From Plasmodium brasilianum (lineage: Eukaryota > Apicomplexa > Aconoidasida > Haemosporida > Plasmodiidae), in the NCBI RefSeq assembly GCF_023973825.1, contig NC_090120.1, forward strand, positions 558,001-622,000: DNA of 64,000 nucleotides, given 5' to 3'. The position numbers and the translations under genes are program-made. Each line of letters begins with the position of its first letter. Positions within the stretch are counted from its first letter, which is position 1. Below are positions 28,189 through 40,297 of this stretch, one piece after another. The notes beneath the pieces are model-generated. The model saw only the letters and a program-made list of their open reading frames with translations. It was not told the origin of the DNA and searched no databases.

Positions 28189-31100
28189 TTAATTTTTATC
28201 ATACCTCGGAAGTTCAATATCTGTTGTAAAGTCGTATTCAATGGTTGGTATTACTCCTGAAATAAACTTCAAAAGAAATAGCAGATACAAATCGTGCCTA
28301 CACAAAAAAAATATAATATATATTTGATTAATATCTAACAGTTTTGTGGTAAGTGAGCACACATGTGCGCATACGTGAGTACTTAAAAATATGTACGTAC
28401 GCATATATATATATATATATATATGCAAATGTGCGTATACCTTGGCTCCTTTTCTTCAGTAACCCAATTTTTTACAATCCTTAACATGGCTTCCGCATGC
28501 CTACAACATAATAGTAAAACATGTAGCCGAAAAAACGTAGCATCCAAAAGTTAAAGATATTTTAAAACATTTACATAAACAAATAATTAGTATTTTCGGA
28601 TAAGAAAGTTACCTGCACGGATGAATAGATGCAGTCATCACTCCCGTACACGGGTGTGGGTCATACTGGATAGAGGAAAAAGAAAAATCATAAATAAATA
28701 AATCAGTATATACACATGTACAAATACACAAACACGAGCAAATATATACAAAAAGGGATGTAGACATATGTGAAATGAAGAACATTATGAAAGTATTACG
28801 ACTTAAAAAAAAATATATAATAAAATTCTCTTCTTTAATATTTATATCTACTACTGACAGTTACTGTTTTGTTACTATAGTCTGCTAAGATATCTTCAAA
28901 AATTTTGTCCGATTTTAATGGACTCCCATTCTGAGTAGAAAAAAAAAAAAAAAAAAAAATTAAAGTGAAACGGACTGAAATAAAATAAAATAAAACAAAA
29001 TAAACTTAGATACACCTCATCGAATAAAGAATTTCGTGAATTAAATAAATAATAAAATGCATGTGTACTTCATCATATCCGAATAGCCATATCCGAGGAG
29101 TTTCGTAATACTTGTCGTAAGTTATACTAACATCATATGTACGTATTTTCATGACATCTACAAAGAGGAAGAATTTAAAAATTCAAAAACGGGGTAATAT
29201 ATAAGAAAAGGATAGAGTACATATACACACACATATATATATATATATATATAATGTAAATGCATTTATTTAGCGTACAACTAAAACAAAAAACATTTGT
29301 TTGAAATTTTAAAATTCCTAATTTTACTCTCATTCTCCGCATTTTTAGAATAGTATCCTGCGCTGTCAAGAGCGGCAGGGTCATCTTCCTGTACAAAAAA
29401 AAAAAAAAAAAAGGAAGCATACATACACATATATGTATATATATATATATGTACCTGGCTTACTCCATAAACATATATTTATTAAAATGGATAAATTTAG
29501 AACTAGAAGACTATATAAAATTTATTCTTAAGATTTCTTTCGATTATAACTTTAATAACGTCGCAATTTATATCAAAGTTATTTATGTCTATAACGTCAT
29601 CGTCATCGCTGTCCGCATGAACCTGCACAAATTCGAAAGATGTTAGGTGATAAAAACAACTATGTTTATGCTATTCCTTTTTTTCTTTTTTTCTATTTTC
29701 TTTCCTTTCTTTCCTTTCTTCTTTTCCTTTTTCCTATTTTCTTTCTTTTCTTTTTACCCTTTCCTCTTTTAGCGGAGCACTTTCGGAAAAATTAAGATCA
29801 TGTACAACTAAAGGGATTAAACAAGTTAATTTATATGTTCAGCTGCTGGATTAGAGACTTGAATTGTAAGTACATTCTTTTCGTTTTAGCAAATAAGGAA
29901 ATATTATATATATACATACCTACACACATACGTATGTATGTACATATGTGTACATATACATATATTTATAATTTTCCTATCAGGCCTTACAGTCACCTAT
30001 GTCCGTGGCGTTATTGTCCTCTTCATAATGTGGGAACAGCCACTCATTCTCAACAACTTCCTGAAAAAATAAATTTGTGTACATGTTGCACCGAGGTGGA
30101 GTATTTGCACAAATTTTGAAAAATACATAAGTGAACACACACATATATATATACATATTTTTTTTAAGATTACCAAATCGCGAATAATATAATTCAAGTC
30201 TTTAATTCTATGTTTGCACGGGGCATTCTTAGTTATTAGAAATTGCTTCTTCTCTGGTAAATATGGAACAGTTCTGTTTATATCTGCCTCTTGCCTGTAC
30301 CCAAATATACATATAAAAGAAAAAAAAATATATACTTTAAAATGTTCGTTATTCCTTTTAGTACTAAACATGTCTTTGCTACAACTCATGTCACCATGTT
30401 ATTAATTAAATTATTACATGTAATTACATATTATTACATTTTAACACATATTATTACATTTTATTATATTTTATTTTAACATATGTTAATAAATTTTTAT
30501 ATTTTTCATTGTATATATTTATACAAACTGCACTTTTCTATATTAACCATTCCCATGTTTTAAACTTATAAACCAAAAAATCGCCTGCGTCTACAAATTC
30601 CTCTGGGGTTAATGTTCCTAAAAAAGGGTAAGCACGGAAATGCAAAGAAAAGAAAAAGAGTATTACATAGTTAATTGAATAAATTTGAGTAAATACACAA
30701 GATGACATATGGGAATTTTTTGTTCCTCATTAAATACTTTAAATACGAATTTTGTGACTTGGATTTTTTTCTTTCTTATCTGTTTACTTTTGTACTTTCT
30801 ACATTCTATTTTCTATTTATTATTATACTTTTTCTTTATTGTTTATTCTTTTCTCATTCTCATTCTTATTCTTATTCTTATTCTTGTTTTTTTTTTTTTT
30901 TTTTCACGTCATCAGCATAGACCTTAAGAAATTTCTATTCGCTCCTTTTCTATAATTACAAGAAATACATCTTTTCAATAACCCCTTTTTATTTTATTTT
31001 ATTTTTTATTGCCAAGTTTTTATTATTTTAACGTAAATTCTTTTCTTTTTATTCAATGGCTAAATGGATGTATATTCCACTAATACGTGTCTTTTTGACG

Positions 31101-31282
31101 CAAAACATACATTTTTAAAGACACAAAAACATACAGTAAAAAAACAAAAAAACAATACAAAATTAGAATTAAATTTTACCATTTTTAACAAATGAAGAAG
31201 AATTTGAGATGGGTTTAAAATACGAATAAACCTTTCGGCATGTGTCTCCTATCTTATGCTTTACATTCAATGGTTCACTCAT
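28189..31282 (-). CDS. ATG3: Autophagy-related protein 3 (ATG8-conjugating E2-like enzyme), 12 exons
   Basis: E2-like enzyme that transfers ATG8 to phosphatidylethanolamine; in Plasmodium ATG8 lipidation serves the apicoplast. Exons (minus): 31282-31180, 30617-30548, 30294-30174, 30060-29991, 29807-29758, 29622-29551, 29388-29328, 29157-29069, 28930-28865, 28665-28613, 28500-28441, 28297-28189. All have GT/AG ends and compatible phases, giving 924 nt and 307 aa, the usual family length. Visible hallmarks: [14 protein letters not shown] (about residue 36), [12 protein letters not shown], the ATG8-interacting motif WLFP (residues 105-108), [20 protein letters not shown], the catalytic HPC with the nucleophile at about Cys251 ([13 protein letters not shown]), and [16 protein letters not shown]. 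The last exon may instead splice at 28205-28206 to a short downstream exon, changing only the final residues. Introns are 110-560 nt. Confidence 0.95.
29655..29757. repeat. Polypyrimidine tract in ATG3 intron 5
   Basis: About 100 bp of almost pure C/T on the plus strand (runs of CTTT and CCTTT), hence almost pure purine on the ATG3 sense strand. It directly follows the exon 5 donor at 29757. Such tracts can form triplex structures; no function is demonstrated. Confidence 0.7.
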
Positions 31283-31448
31283 TCCAGTTTCATAAAATGA
31301 AAAACCTTTTTTTTTTTTTTTATACTTGCAAAAATCAAATATAAAATTTTTAAAAGTAAAACTATAAAAAAAAATAAAGAAAGGGGTTCATTACCTCTCC
31401 GTTTGTCTTATTCTTTCTTTCTTACTTTGTTTTTTTCTTTCTTACTTT

Positions 31449-31488
<40 letters not shown>

Positions 31489-34400
31489 ATTTAATAAGAT
31501 ATTTTGCAAAATAGCGAATAGGTGTATACTTCTTTTATAGCTACGAAAAACATGACAAAAAGAAAATATCACACATTCATATGGAGTAGTAATTACTACC
31601 TGAATTGAAAACTTTTTTTTTCTCTTCTCTTGATTAAGTGGCTCTAATAAAATATAACATATAATGATTGAAAAAAAAAACAAATATCTAACAACTTTAT
31701 TTTTTTTTATTGCAAACACACTGTTTCAGAAAAATAGCACTTTTCAATAAAGATTATTCATCAAATAAAAGTTAAATTCAAGGCTATAAATTTATTATTA
31801 TCTATTTACAAAAAAATTATTCTCGACTGTGTGGGTTTAAAAAAATATTTTTTAAAAAGATATAATATAAACATAAAAAAGGAAAAAATATATTTAATAA
31901 AATATAAAAAGGTAAAAATAATTTTTCGGTATATATAACAATTTTTATTTATTATGCTACAACTTCACATATGCAACTCTCTTTCTGGGAATACAAATTG
32001 AAGAAAAACTCTTTTTTAGCTTCTTGTTGTCAGTCTTATTATCCTCATTTTGTGTTCATATTTTGTTCATTTTTTGTTCATTTTTTGTTCATATTTTGTT
32101 CATTTTTTGTTCATTTTTTGTTCATTCTTTGTTCATTCTTTGTTCATTCTTTGTTCATTCTTTGTTCATTTTTTGTTCATTTTTTGTTCATTCTTTGTTC
32201 ATTTTTTGTTCATTTTTTGTTCATTCTTTGTTCATTTTTTGTTCATTCTTTGTTCATTTTTTGTTCATTCTTTGTTCATTCTTTGTTCATTTTTTGTTCA
32301 TTTTTTTTTTTTTTTTTTTTACCATTACGCAGTTATTTCTATTATTATAAATTTCTTTTACGTTTGGCCCACGTTACGATGCAAACGTAAACATTAAAAT
32401 AAAGCTTAGAAGGTTTAATGACACCAAACACGATTTATAATGTATAATATAAAAATAAAAATATATTTTGTTATACATTTATATATATATATTTAAACAA
32501 TCAAACGCAAAGCACATTTTTGCCCTTTATGTTTGAGGTACTGTAACCATATGCATATATATACTTTGTGCACTTTTTTTAAACTGCTCTAGCATAATCT
32601 CGTTGATCGTATATTTGAGGACACATGATAAAAAAAGAAAAATTTTACTTAATTTAGCGTAAGATTTTGCGTATGCATAATTATATACGTATGTTTTTTT
32701 TTTTCATTTTATGTAGGAATTAAAAAAAAAAGCTCATTTTTTTCTTTTAATATATATCATGCTAGCATATATTTTAAAGTATTTCGTAGTTTTTTTGCAA
32801 ACAATTTTTATTTTTTTTGTTAAATGTTTTGATTTTAGAAAGTATTTATTTATATTTGATAAACATTTCTTGATTTATGTATTTTATTATTTATGCAATA
32901 TAATATTTACACAGTTTATTATTAATGATTTTTTTTTTTGTTTAAACCCTCAATGTTCTATTTTTTTAATTTACTAAAAATTTTCAAATATATATATACA
33001 TAATTTTATACATTAGTTTTTTCGATGTACTTAAGGCATTTCGAAACTTTAATTTTTACAGTTGAATGTATAGTAAATGTTAGTACGCAATTTTATAAAT
33101 ACGTATATGCGTAAGTACGTGTATATGCGAATACATATATATCAAATACGTATATATTAAGTAGATGCATATATGTATATATATTTACATTATAAATATC
33201 ATATATTAACTTTGTAAAATAACAATGCACATAAATTAAATATTACAATACAGCAAAGTTTACCGGATGGTTATTTTAAATAAAATATATAACGTATTAA
33301 TTTAAAGTAAATTGGATAGAGAGGGAAATATATAAAGTTTCAAAAAAAAAAAAAAAAAGAAAAAAAATTCCTTTTTTACTGTTTAATATTTTTCTTAATA
33401 TTACTAAGAAATTTATATGTTATTATACATGTTAAAGTAAAAGCTTAATGTTAAAACGCATTTATTTTAACCACACAATAGCAGTTCATACTATTTATGA
33501 AGCGCACAAAAAACAAAAACTTTACCGAATTAGTCCATATCAAATTAATATAAAGTTAAACATAAAAATATATGTGACACAATATATGTAAAGAAACACA
33601 CCTAAGTAAATGTAGAAAAAAACTGTTTATAGAGGAAAAAACAAATATATAAATTTTCGATGAAGAACAGATTATCAGATAAGTGAAATGTGTTATATAT
33701 TATGTTGTGAAATTTTTAAGTATTTTAAAAGAGTTTTATTTATTAAAGAATAAAATTAGGAAATCAGAATGTATCAGAGAGACCTGAAGAAATAGATGTT
33801 TTGTTTTGCTAGCGTTTTTCTTTTCTTTTCTTTTTTTTTTGTTAATATTGTTTTATCATTAAAAGAATATTTTATTTTATTTAAACCAGATTACCAAGAA
33901 AATAAAGTTAAGCAAATTGGTACATAATATATTTTACGATTAGAAGAAGATTAATTGTAAGGAAAAAGGCAACAGTGTCATATTAATAGGGGAAAATGTT
34001 TTATAAATTGTGAATATTATATAAATATGTGTGTATATGTATATGTATTTATTTTCTGATAAATGTTTTTGCATAGACTCTACCGTGTTATTAGGGTCAT
34101 TGTGCAAATGCACGTGTTCATATACATTTTAGTAATTAATGAAAATACTAACAATTTTAAATATTAAAAAAAAAATAAAAAAACACAAATAAATCTTAAG
34201 TAAAACTCCCACGTAGGATTTAGCTAATTATATTAAAAAATTTTAAAACACGAAACATTTTTCGAATGATTAATATATCTATAACATACGCCTTTTTGTA
34301 CATGTGCGTCCATTTTCAAATAAATAATATATATATATATATATATATATGTAAATATATTTATTAAACAAATGCTACCTCTCTTTGTGCATTTTATATG

Positions 34401-34677
34401 CCCTATTCATTTATGTATTAGCATTTTCGACATCCACATAGTATGAAAATAAAATCCCCATTTTAGTTTAATTTTTATTTTAACATTTTTTGATACGTTA
34501 AAAAAACAAATTAAAATTTCTGAGAAACTCTTTTTTTTTTCCGTTTGCAAAATGCTTATCATTTACTAAACAGAACAAGACAAATATTAAAAATAAGAAT
34601 TATATATATATATAAACAAAAAGAAACAATAAGAGAAAAAAAAAAAAAAAACATTTGAAATATGAAAAATAAATGAA
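31283..34677. other. Divergent intergenic region ATG3 / PNUTS-like gene
   Basis: About 3.4 kb, AT-rich, holding a 44-base poly(T) tract near 31442-31485 and a 12-bp minisatellite at 32053-32304 (listed separately). Short runs of (TA)n lie near 32480, 33180 and 34330. It must contain both promoters. The short frames here are made of repeats or hydrophobic AT-rich codons, and I see no supported exon. Confidence 0.6.
32053..32304. repeat. 12-bp minisatellite, about 23 copies
   Basis: GTTCAT recurs every 12 bp about 23 times. Three interspersed variants differ at the two bases after TTCAT: TTCATTTTTTGT, TTCATTCTTTGT and TTCATATTTTGT. Because the period is a multiple of three, three overlapping frames (Phe/Cys/Val/His-rich) are open across it; none is a gene. 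It lies about 0.8 kb upstream of the ATG3 start. Confidence 0.95.
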
Positions 34678-37600
34678 ATGGAACTTATTTCAAAGAAAAT
34701 CAGTGCTAACGAAACATCAAATAAGAAAAGGAAAAAAAATATTGAAATAACAACAAACTTAAAAAATAACTTAAAAAGTCTGAAATTAAGCGAAAGAAAT
34801 GATATAAATTATTTCGCACAAAATGTAAAAACAACTGATCAAAAGGATGCTGCAAAAAAAAGTACAACGAAACATACGCTAAAGATAGATAGTGCATTAA
34901 GGGCTGAAAATGCACCCCACAACAAAAATTTGAACGTTGATATTTCTAAGTACAAAAAGGTATTCAATAAAGCAAGTGTTGATAGGACTGTCAAAGGGCA
35001 ACAGAAAGACAAAGAAAAGTTAAAGAAAATAAAAAAAAAAAGAAAAAAAAAAGAAGGAGATGGGGAAATATCAGAGGTATACGAAATAGAAAGGGAAGCA
35101 ACAAATGTACAATCACAACAGGTATATAAAATCAATAATAATGAGTCGATGTTGAGTTCAACGAACGTTGAGGAAAAAGAAGATATTGAGAAGCACCATG
35201 AGGAATTAGAAAAACTCGTTAACATTGGTAAGGAACTGAAGAAGGACACGAATCAAATAATTTCAGAACTAAAAAATATTCTTAATATTGTAGAAAATCC
35301 AAAGGAACATAATAAAATAGATGGACTTAAGTCAAAAGAGATAAAAATTTTAGATTCGTGGTATTTTGCAAATAAGCTGAAAATTATACCTTGCTTATTT
35401 GAAGACAAACCATTAAGTGCAAATCTGTTAAGCTCTTTATATGCTGTTGAACCTTCTTTTAAAAATAAGAAAAATAAAATTATTATATATTTAAAATTTG
35501 TGAAAGATAAATATGAAAAGTCATTAAAGAAATGTAGTGAAAATCAAACAGAAGACAAAGGTGAATTTTGCAAAAATAAAATTCTGCATGTATTAGACAA
35601 TAGTACGGAAAATTTAAAAGAAAAAGAGTATATGAAAAAATTAATTACACTAATTAAAAACGAAAGTAGTTACAAAAATTTAAAACATTATTTCAGTTAT
35701 CTTTTAACCGTTTTAACTGTTGATACATATGACGTGTTTTTAGAAGAAGATGGACTTGTATGCATTAAAGATATTTTACAGAGCATTGCAAAAAAAAAAC
35801 TAATAAAAAAATGTATTGCTCTGTTAAGGCAAATTTTAAATATATTGCAAAAATTAAATATTACTCTTGATCATTTAAAAAATACTTTAATAGGTATCCC
35901 TATCAATTTTATTTCTAGAAACAAAATAGACAAAAAAAATAAGTTAGACTATGTAACGGATAATGAACAAATAAGAAATATTGCAAAGGAATTAATAGAC
36001 AAATGGAAACTAGTACGTGATAAAGCATTAAGTGAAAAAAATGTAGATAGTGAGAACAAAGAATTAAAGATAAATGTGGGCGAAAATATGACCAATGAGA
36101 TAGATAATATTGAGCATGAAAATATCCCCCAAAATAATATTTGCAACAATAGCGATAATACGGAAAAAGTTAAAAGCAGCTCTAATGATATGAGTACAAA
36201 TAACCTGAATAGTGCAGAAGAAATAACTATTGCAAATAAAACAAAAACTATAGATATTGATCTCAGGAACAATATTTGTGACATTGAAACAAACAATATC
36301 ACAGTCATGAATAAGACGAAATCTTTAAATTTGAAAAATGTTGATAAGGGAACTGAAAATGTTAAGGGGAGTCCAAATACCTTCAAGTTAAATCAGAATT
36401 GTACAAAAAATGCTCTTAAAAAGGATAATAAAAAAAAAATGGACAAATCGAATGAAAGTAAAAATATCATGCTCGAAATAATAGATACTCTAAATGAAGA
36501 ATATGAAAAGAAGAAAAAAAGACATTTAGAATATAAAAAAGCAAAAATTGAAGGAAAGATAAAAAAGTTTAGTGCTTTAAAAAATACTTCAGAAATTAGC
36601 AAAAATGATAATTTGTTAACTGATATAGCAAAAATTAAAATGGTACCTGTGAATAGCACATTAAATAAAAGTCTACACATGAATGATTTTCCCAAACAGC
36701 ATCATCATAATCAACATCATTTAAATAGCAATTTTTCGGAAATTCGAAATTTAATGAAAAATTATAATATAAATGAAGCATTGAAAACAGAAGCGAGTAG
36801 TATGACACTGTCAGCATCGCCATATGAGAAAAAGAATGAAAATTATGATATACCTAATACGAATATAAAGAATAGAAATGTTAACGAATTATTAAAAGAA
36901 TCATATACTAATAACAGTACTCAAAGGAATGAAACCAATTTAAATAGAAATGTGCAGTCTCAAAAAATGACAAAAAATAGAGAACAATTAGTAGATAAAC
37001 ATGTATATTATAATAAATATAATACCCATGATGGTACAAATATTTTGAATAATACATATACGGAAAATGAAATATATATTAATAATAATAATAATTCCAC
37101 GTCGATGAACTATAATTTAAATCATTTAAAAAAGAAGCGTGTTTTTTCAAAGTATCCATATGCTACTAGTGAAGATGACCTACATGACAACTACTGGAGT
37201 GCGCATAACTACAAAATGAAAACAGATGGAATACATTTTTCTGATAATATGGGTAATGAAGTTGCTGAGGAAAATTTTAGTAAATTTTCTAGCAGTGGAA
37301 AAAATGGCCTTTCCGAAAAAAATAGCCTTGATAATAATAATTTTCAAAATGCAACAGAACATACCAAGAATGATTTCACATTTAAAGGCACCAATATCAA
37401 CCAAGGAAAAACAGTTCAATTTTCCAATGATGATCTTAGTATGCATTCCTATGACACAGGTTCATATGATATTAATTCCATGAAGGAAAACAAAAAGTTG
37501 AGCGATGATAATTTAATTAAAGACCCCTTTGAATACTACCCCATTAATTGTGATGATAATAACAATAATAAAAATGGTAGAAATAACAGCAACGTTCCCA

Positions 37601-39200
37601 TTAATAATTTCAAGGATCAAAACAATAGTAGCAGTATCCGTAATAGTAGTAGTCGTACTAGCGGAAAAAATACTTCTGTATTAGGTTCACTTGAAAATTC
37701 TTTTATGAATTTGTTAAGCTATAACAGTATGCCACAAAATGAAAGAGACGTGAAATATAATAATATACCTAATTTAAATGAAAAAAATAAAAACGATGTT
37801 TTAAATTTATTAAATAAAAACTCGTTTAGTGATACAATTATTAGGACATCACAAAATTTAAATGTACCTGATGAAGTTAATTACAATTATTCCAATAAGG
37901 AGAAAAATAATGAATACGAAATGTTTAATATAGCTTCAAAATATAATTTACCAAATATTAAGCATATGCTAAATAGTTCATTGGACGAAATTTTTAAAAT
38001 ATATAAAAGTTTTGAAAATATAAAAGTAAATTACAAAATAGCTGTAAAGGATATTTATTACCCTGAAAGGATATATAATGATAGCGAAGTAATAAAAAAC
38101 GATATAATTGTAAAATTTAATTATGATAAATTACAAGAAAAAAACAACGTTTCTTTTATATATTTAATATATAAGAATATGTTAAATATGAATGAACATA
38201 TGAACCATGTTTCAAATATGATCAATTCAAATAATACCCCAAATAACGTCCCAAATAACGCTTCTCGGAATGTGAATACCATTACGAATAAGGAGTTTAA
38301 TATGCTACCTTTACCTGAATTATTTGCACCAGCAAATTTGAACGAACTGAAATTACCTCCTCTACCCATTTTACCAAATTTGCCGCCTTCACAGAATATT
38401 ATACCTCCGATTATTTTCCCATACAATAACAATACAAATAAATACCATGAACAGTCATTAAATAGTATTCATATTGTAGATAGTACAACTAAGCATGATA
38501 AATCACCTTCAAATAATAAACCTTATAATTCACTGGAGGAATTTATAAATATTTTTGATGAAGATATTCAAAAAATTTTGCTCAAAAATACAGACGTAAG
38601 TGCAAAAAAAAAAAAAAAAAAAAAAGGGAAACATTAGCAAAGCACTATATTACATAGTTATTTTATTTTATTGCATTTTATCGTATATTATCATATTGTT
38701 TCTTATTTTATCGAATCTCATGTAATTTTGTTTAATTTGTTAAATTACGAATTTGTGTTCCTCTATTATGTTTTTTTTGTGTGTATGTATTTTTAGTAGC
38801 TTTTTTTTTTTTTTTTTATATTTCTCATATTTTTCTTTTTTTCACCCACTTAACAGTTAGTCCATTTATTGATGAATAAGCCTGATGTTGTTACGAAAAT
38901 GCTGAAGGGCCCACAGTACATTAACGTACGTTTTCTTTTTTTTTTTTTTTTTTGTATTCCTATATAATTATACATTCATATGAAAATTTGTCCAAGCATG
39001 TACTGCATGAATTAACATATCCCATATATATATGTCGCGATTATGTATATGTATACATATATATATATATAATATATACTATATACATACGTTGGTACAT
39101 AAACATATATATATGTTTCCCCTGTTTATTGCATTTTTAGGAGGCTTTGTGTTCTCTGGAGGAGGAATTAAAAAATTGGAACAAATCGAATTTAACTTGA
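34678..39200 (+). CDS. PNUTS-like protein with TFIIS N-terminal-type domain, 3 exons
   Basis: Predicted nuclear scaffold of RNA polymerase II transcription. Exons are 34678-38595, 38857-38925 and 39141-39200, all with GT/AG ends and phase 0, giving 1,348 aa. Unspliced exon 1 would read into a poly-Lys tail that I judge intronic. The N-terminal 150 residues are Lys-rich and nucleus-like. Residues about 315-455 form a helical bundle resembling the TFIIS N-terminal (LW) domain: LLRQILNILQKLNITLDHLK and, later, IRNIAKELIDKWKLVRDKA. These are closest by eye to the PP1 regulator PNUTS (LLQQIL...LPLTVDHLK...LASVLVSDW). KTVQF at residues 911-915 (nt 37408-37422) fits the RVxF-type PP1-docking pattern, like KTVTW in PNUTS. 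The middle is Asn/Ser-rich disordered sequence; a Pro-rich stretch (LPPLPILPNLPP) lies near residue 1230. The domain is well supported; the PNUTS identity is inference. Confidence 0.72.
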
Positions 39201-40297
39201 GAAAAATACAAAACTTCATGAATTTTTTTTTTTTTTTTTTTTGTAAGCTATTTTTTATAGCATTAAATGAGTTTTTTTTTTTTTTTTTTATTGCTTATTT
39301 AGGTATACCCTATCAAATATTGTTCTTTTTCCATTTTATTTTTTCACCGTATATTATTATATTTTATTTCACCTTATATTGTTTTGCCTTATTTTATTGC
39401 ACCTTATTTTGTTTTACCTTATTTAATTCTACCATATATCATTTTGAAGTATTTCATTGCTTTTTTAATGTGGGTTTCAAACGTGCACACAAACTAATTA
39501 ACATTTTTTTAATATTACTACCATGTTTAATTCGCACCTTTTATAACATGGAGGAAGTATACATAAAAGTAAAAATATCCAAATTTTCTGAGAACATGAT
39601 CATGTTTGTTTATAAAAGCAAGTTATTATGCACATTCATAAATTTTAACGCATAACATTGTACACCTTTTCATTTTACTTCCTTTTTTAAATGCACTGAG
39701 TTTTGCGTATTCACCTTTTAATCCTGATATGTCGCAATAATAAGCTACAGAAATATAACACTATATATATTAAATTATTGTAAAAAATAAAAACAGAAAA
39801 TTTTAATAAAGTTTTCTTTTTTATGCTAAAATCTTACAGCAGCAATAGTCGTACTGGTTGCTCCAGCAATGTGTTAATGCGAATAAAACGAAATTACGCA
39901 AGAATACGCGAAAATTATTTCTTACAACATCTTATGTTGTAGAAAGCTTTTTTCAAAAAGGAAAAAAAAAAAAAGAAATATGCTCAAAAATGGCATTTGT
40001 TTGGGAGTAAATGTGTAAAAATGGAAAAAAATAAAAATAACAATGACTCTTTACATATATATAAGGAAAGTGGTACACAATTTCTTCGGATTTTCAATTT
40101 TTACCCATTCGGGAGGTCCTTCATTTCCTCGGGTAAAGTACACACACATAAATATATATGTAATATACATATTACATACGTATACATAATATGCAAATAT
40201 AAAAGTATATATATATATGTCTTCACGTGCGTGGGCGTTTCTCCCTTTTCGCTTCAAAATATACCCCAGCTTAACAAAAATTTCCACCTGAATTAGG
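39201..40297. other. Convergent intergenic region PNUTS-like / COPB2
   Basis: About 1.1 kb. It contains poly(T) tracts (39225-39242, 39271-39288) and a CACCTTATTTTGTTTTA-type imperfect repeat at 39340-39440, then AT-rich DNA with (TA)n near 40200. It is 3' UTR sequence for both flanking genes. The short hydrophobic frames here translate these repeats. Confidence 0.55.

Noticed and set aside
31971..32397. Three overlapping plus-strand frames rich in Phe, Cys, Val and His
   Set aside because: They are products of the 12-bp minisatellite, with no unique sequence at either end.
38596..38637. Poly-Lys C-terminus of the PNUTS-like protein
   Set aside because: It follows a strong GTAAGT donor and is a poly(A) run of the intron.
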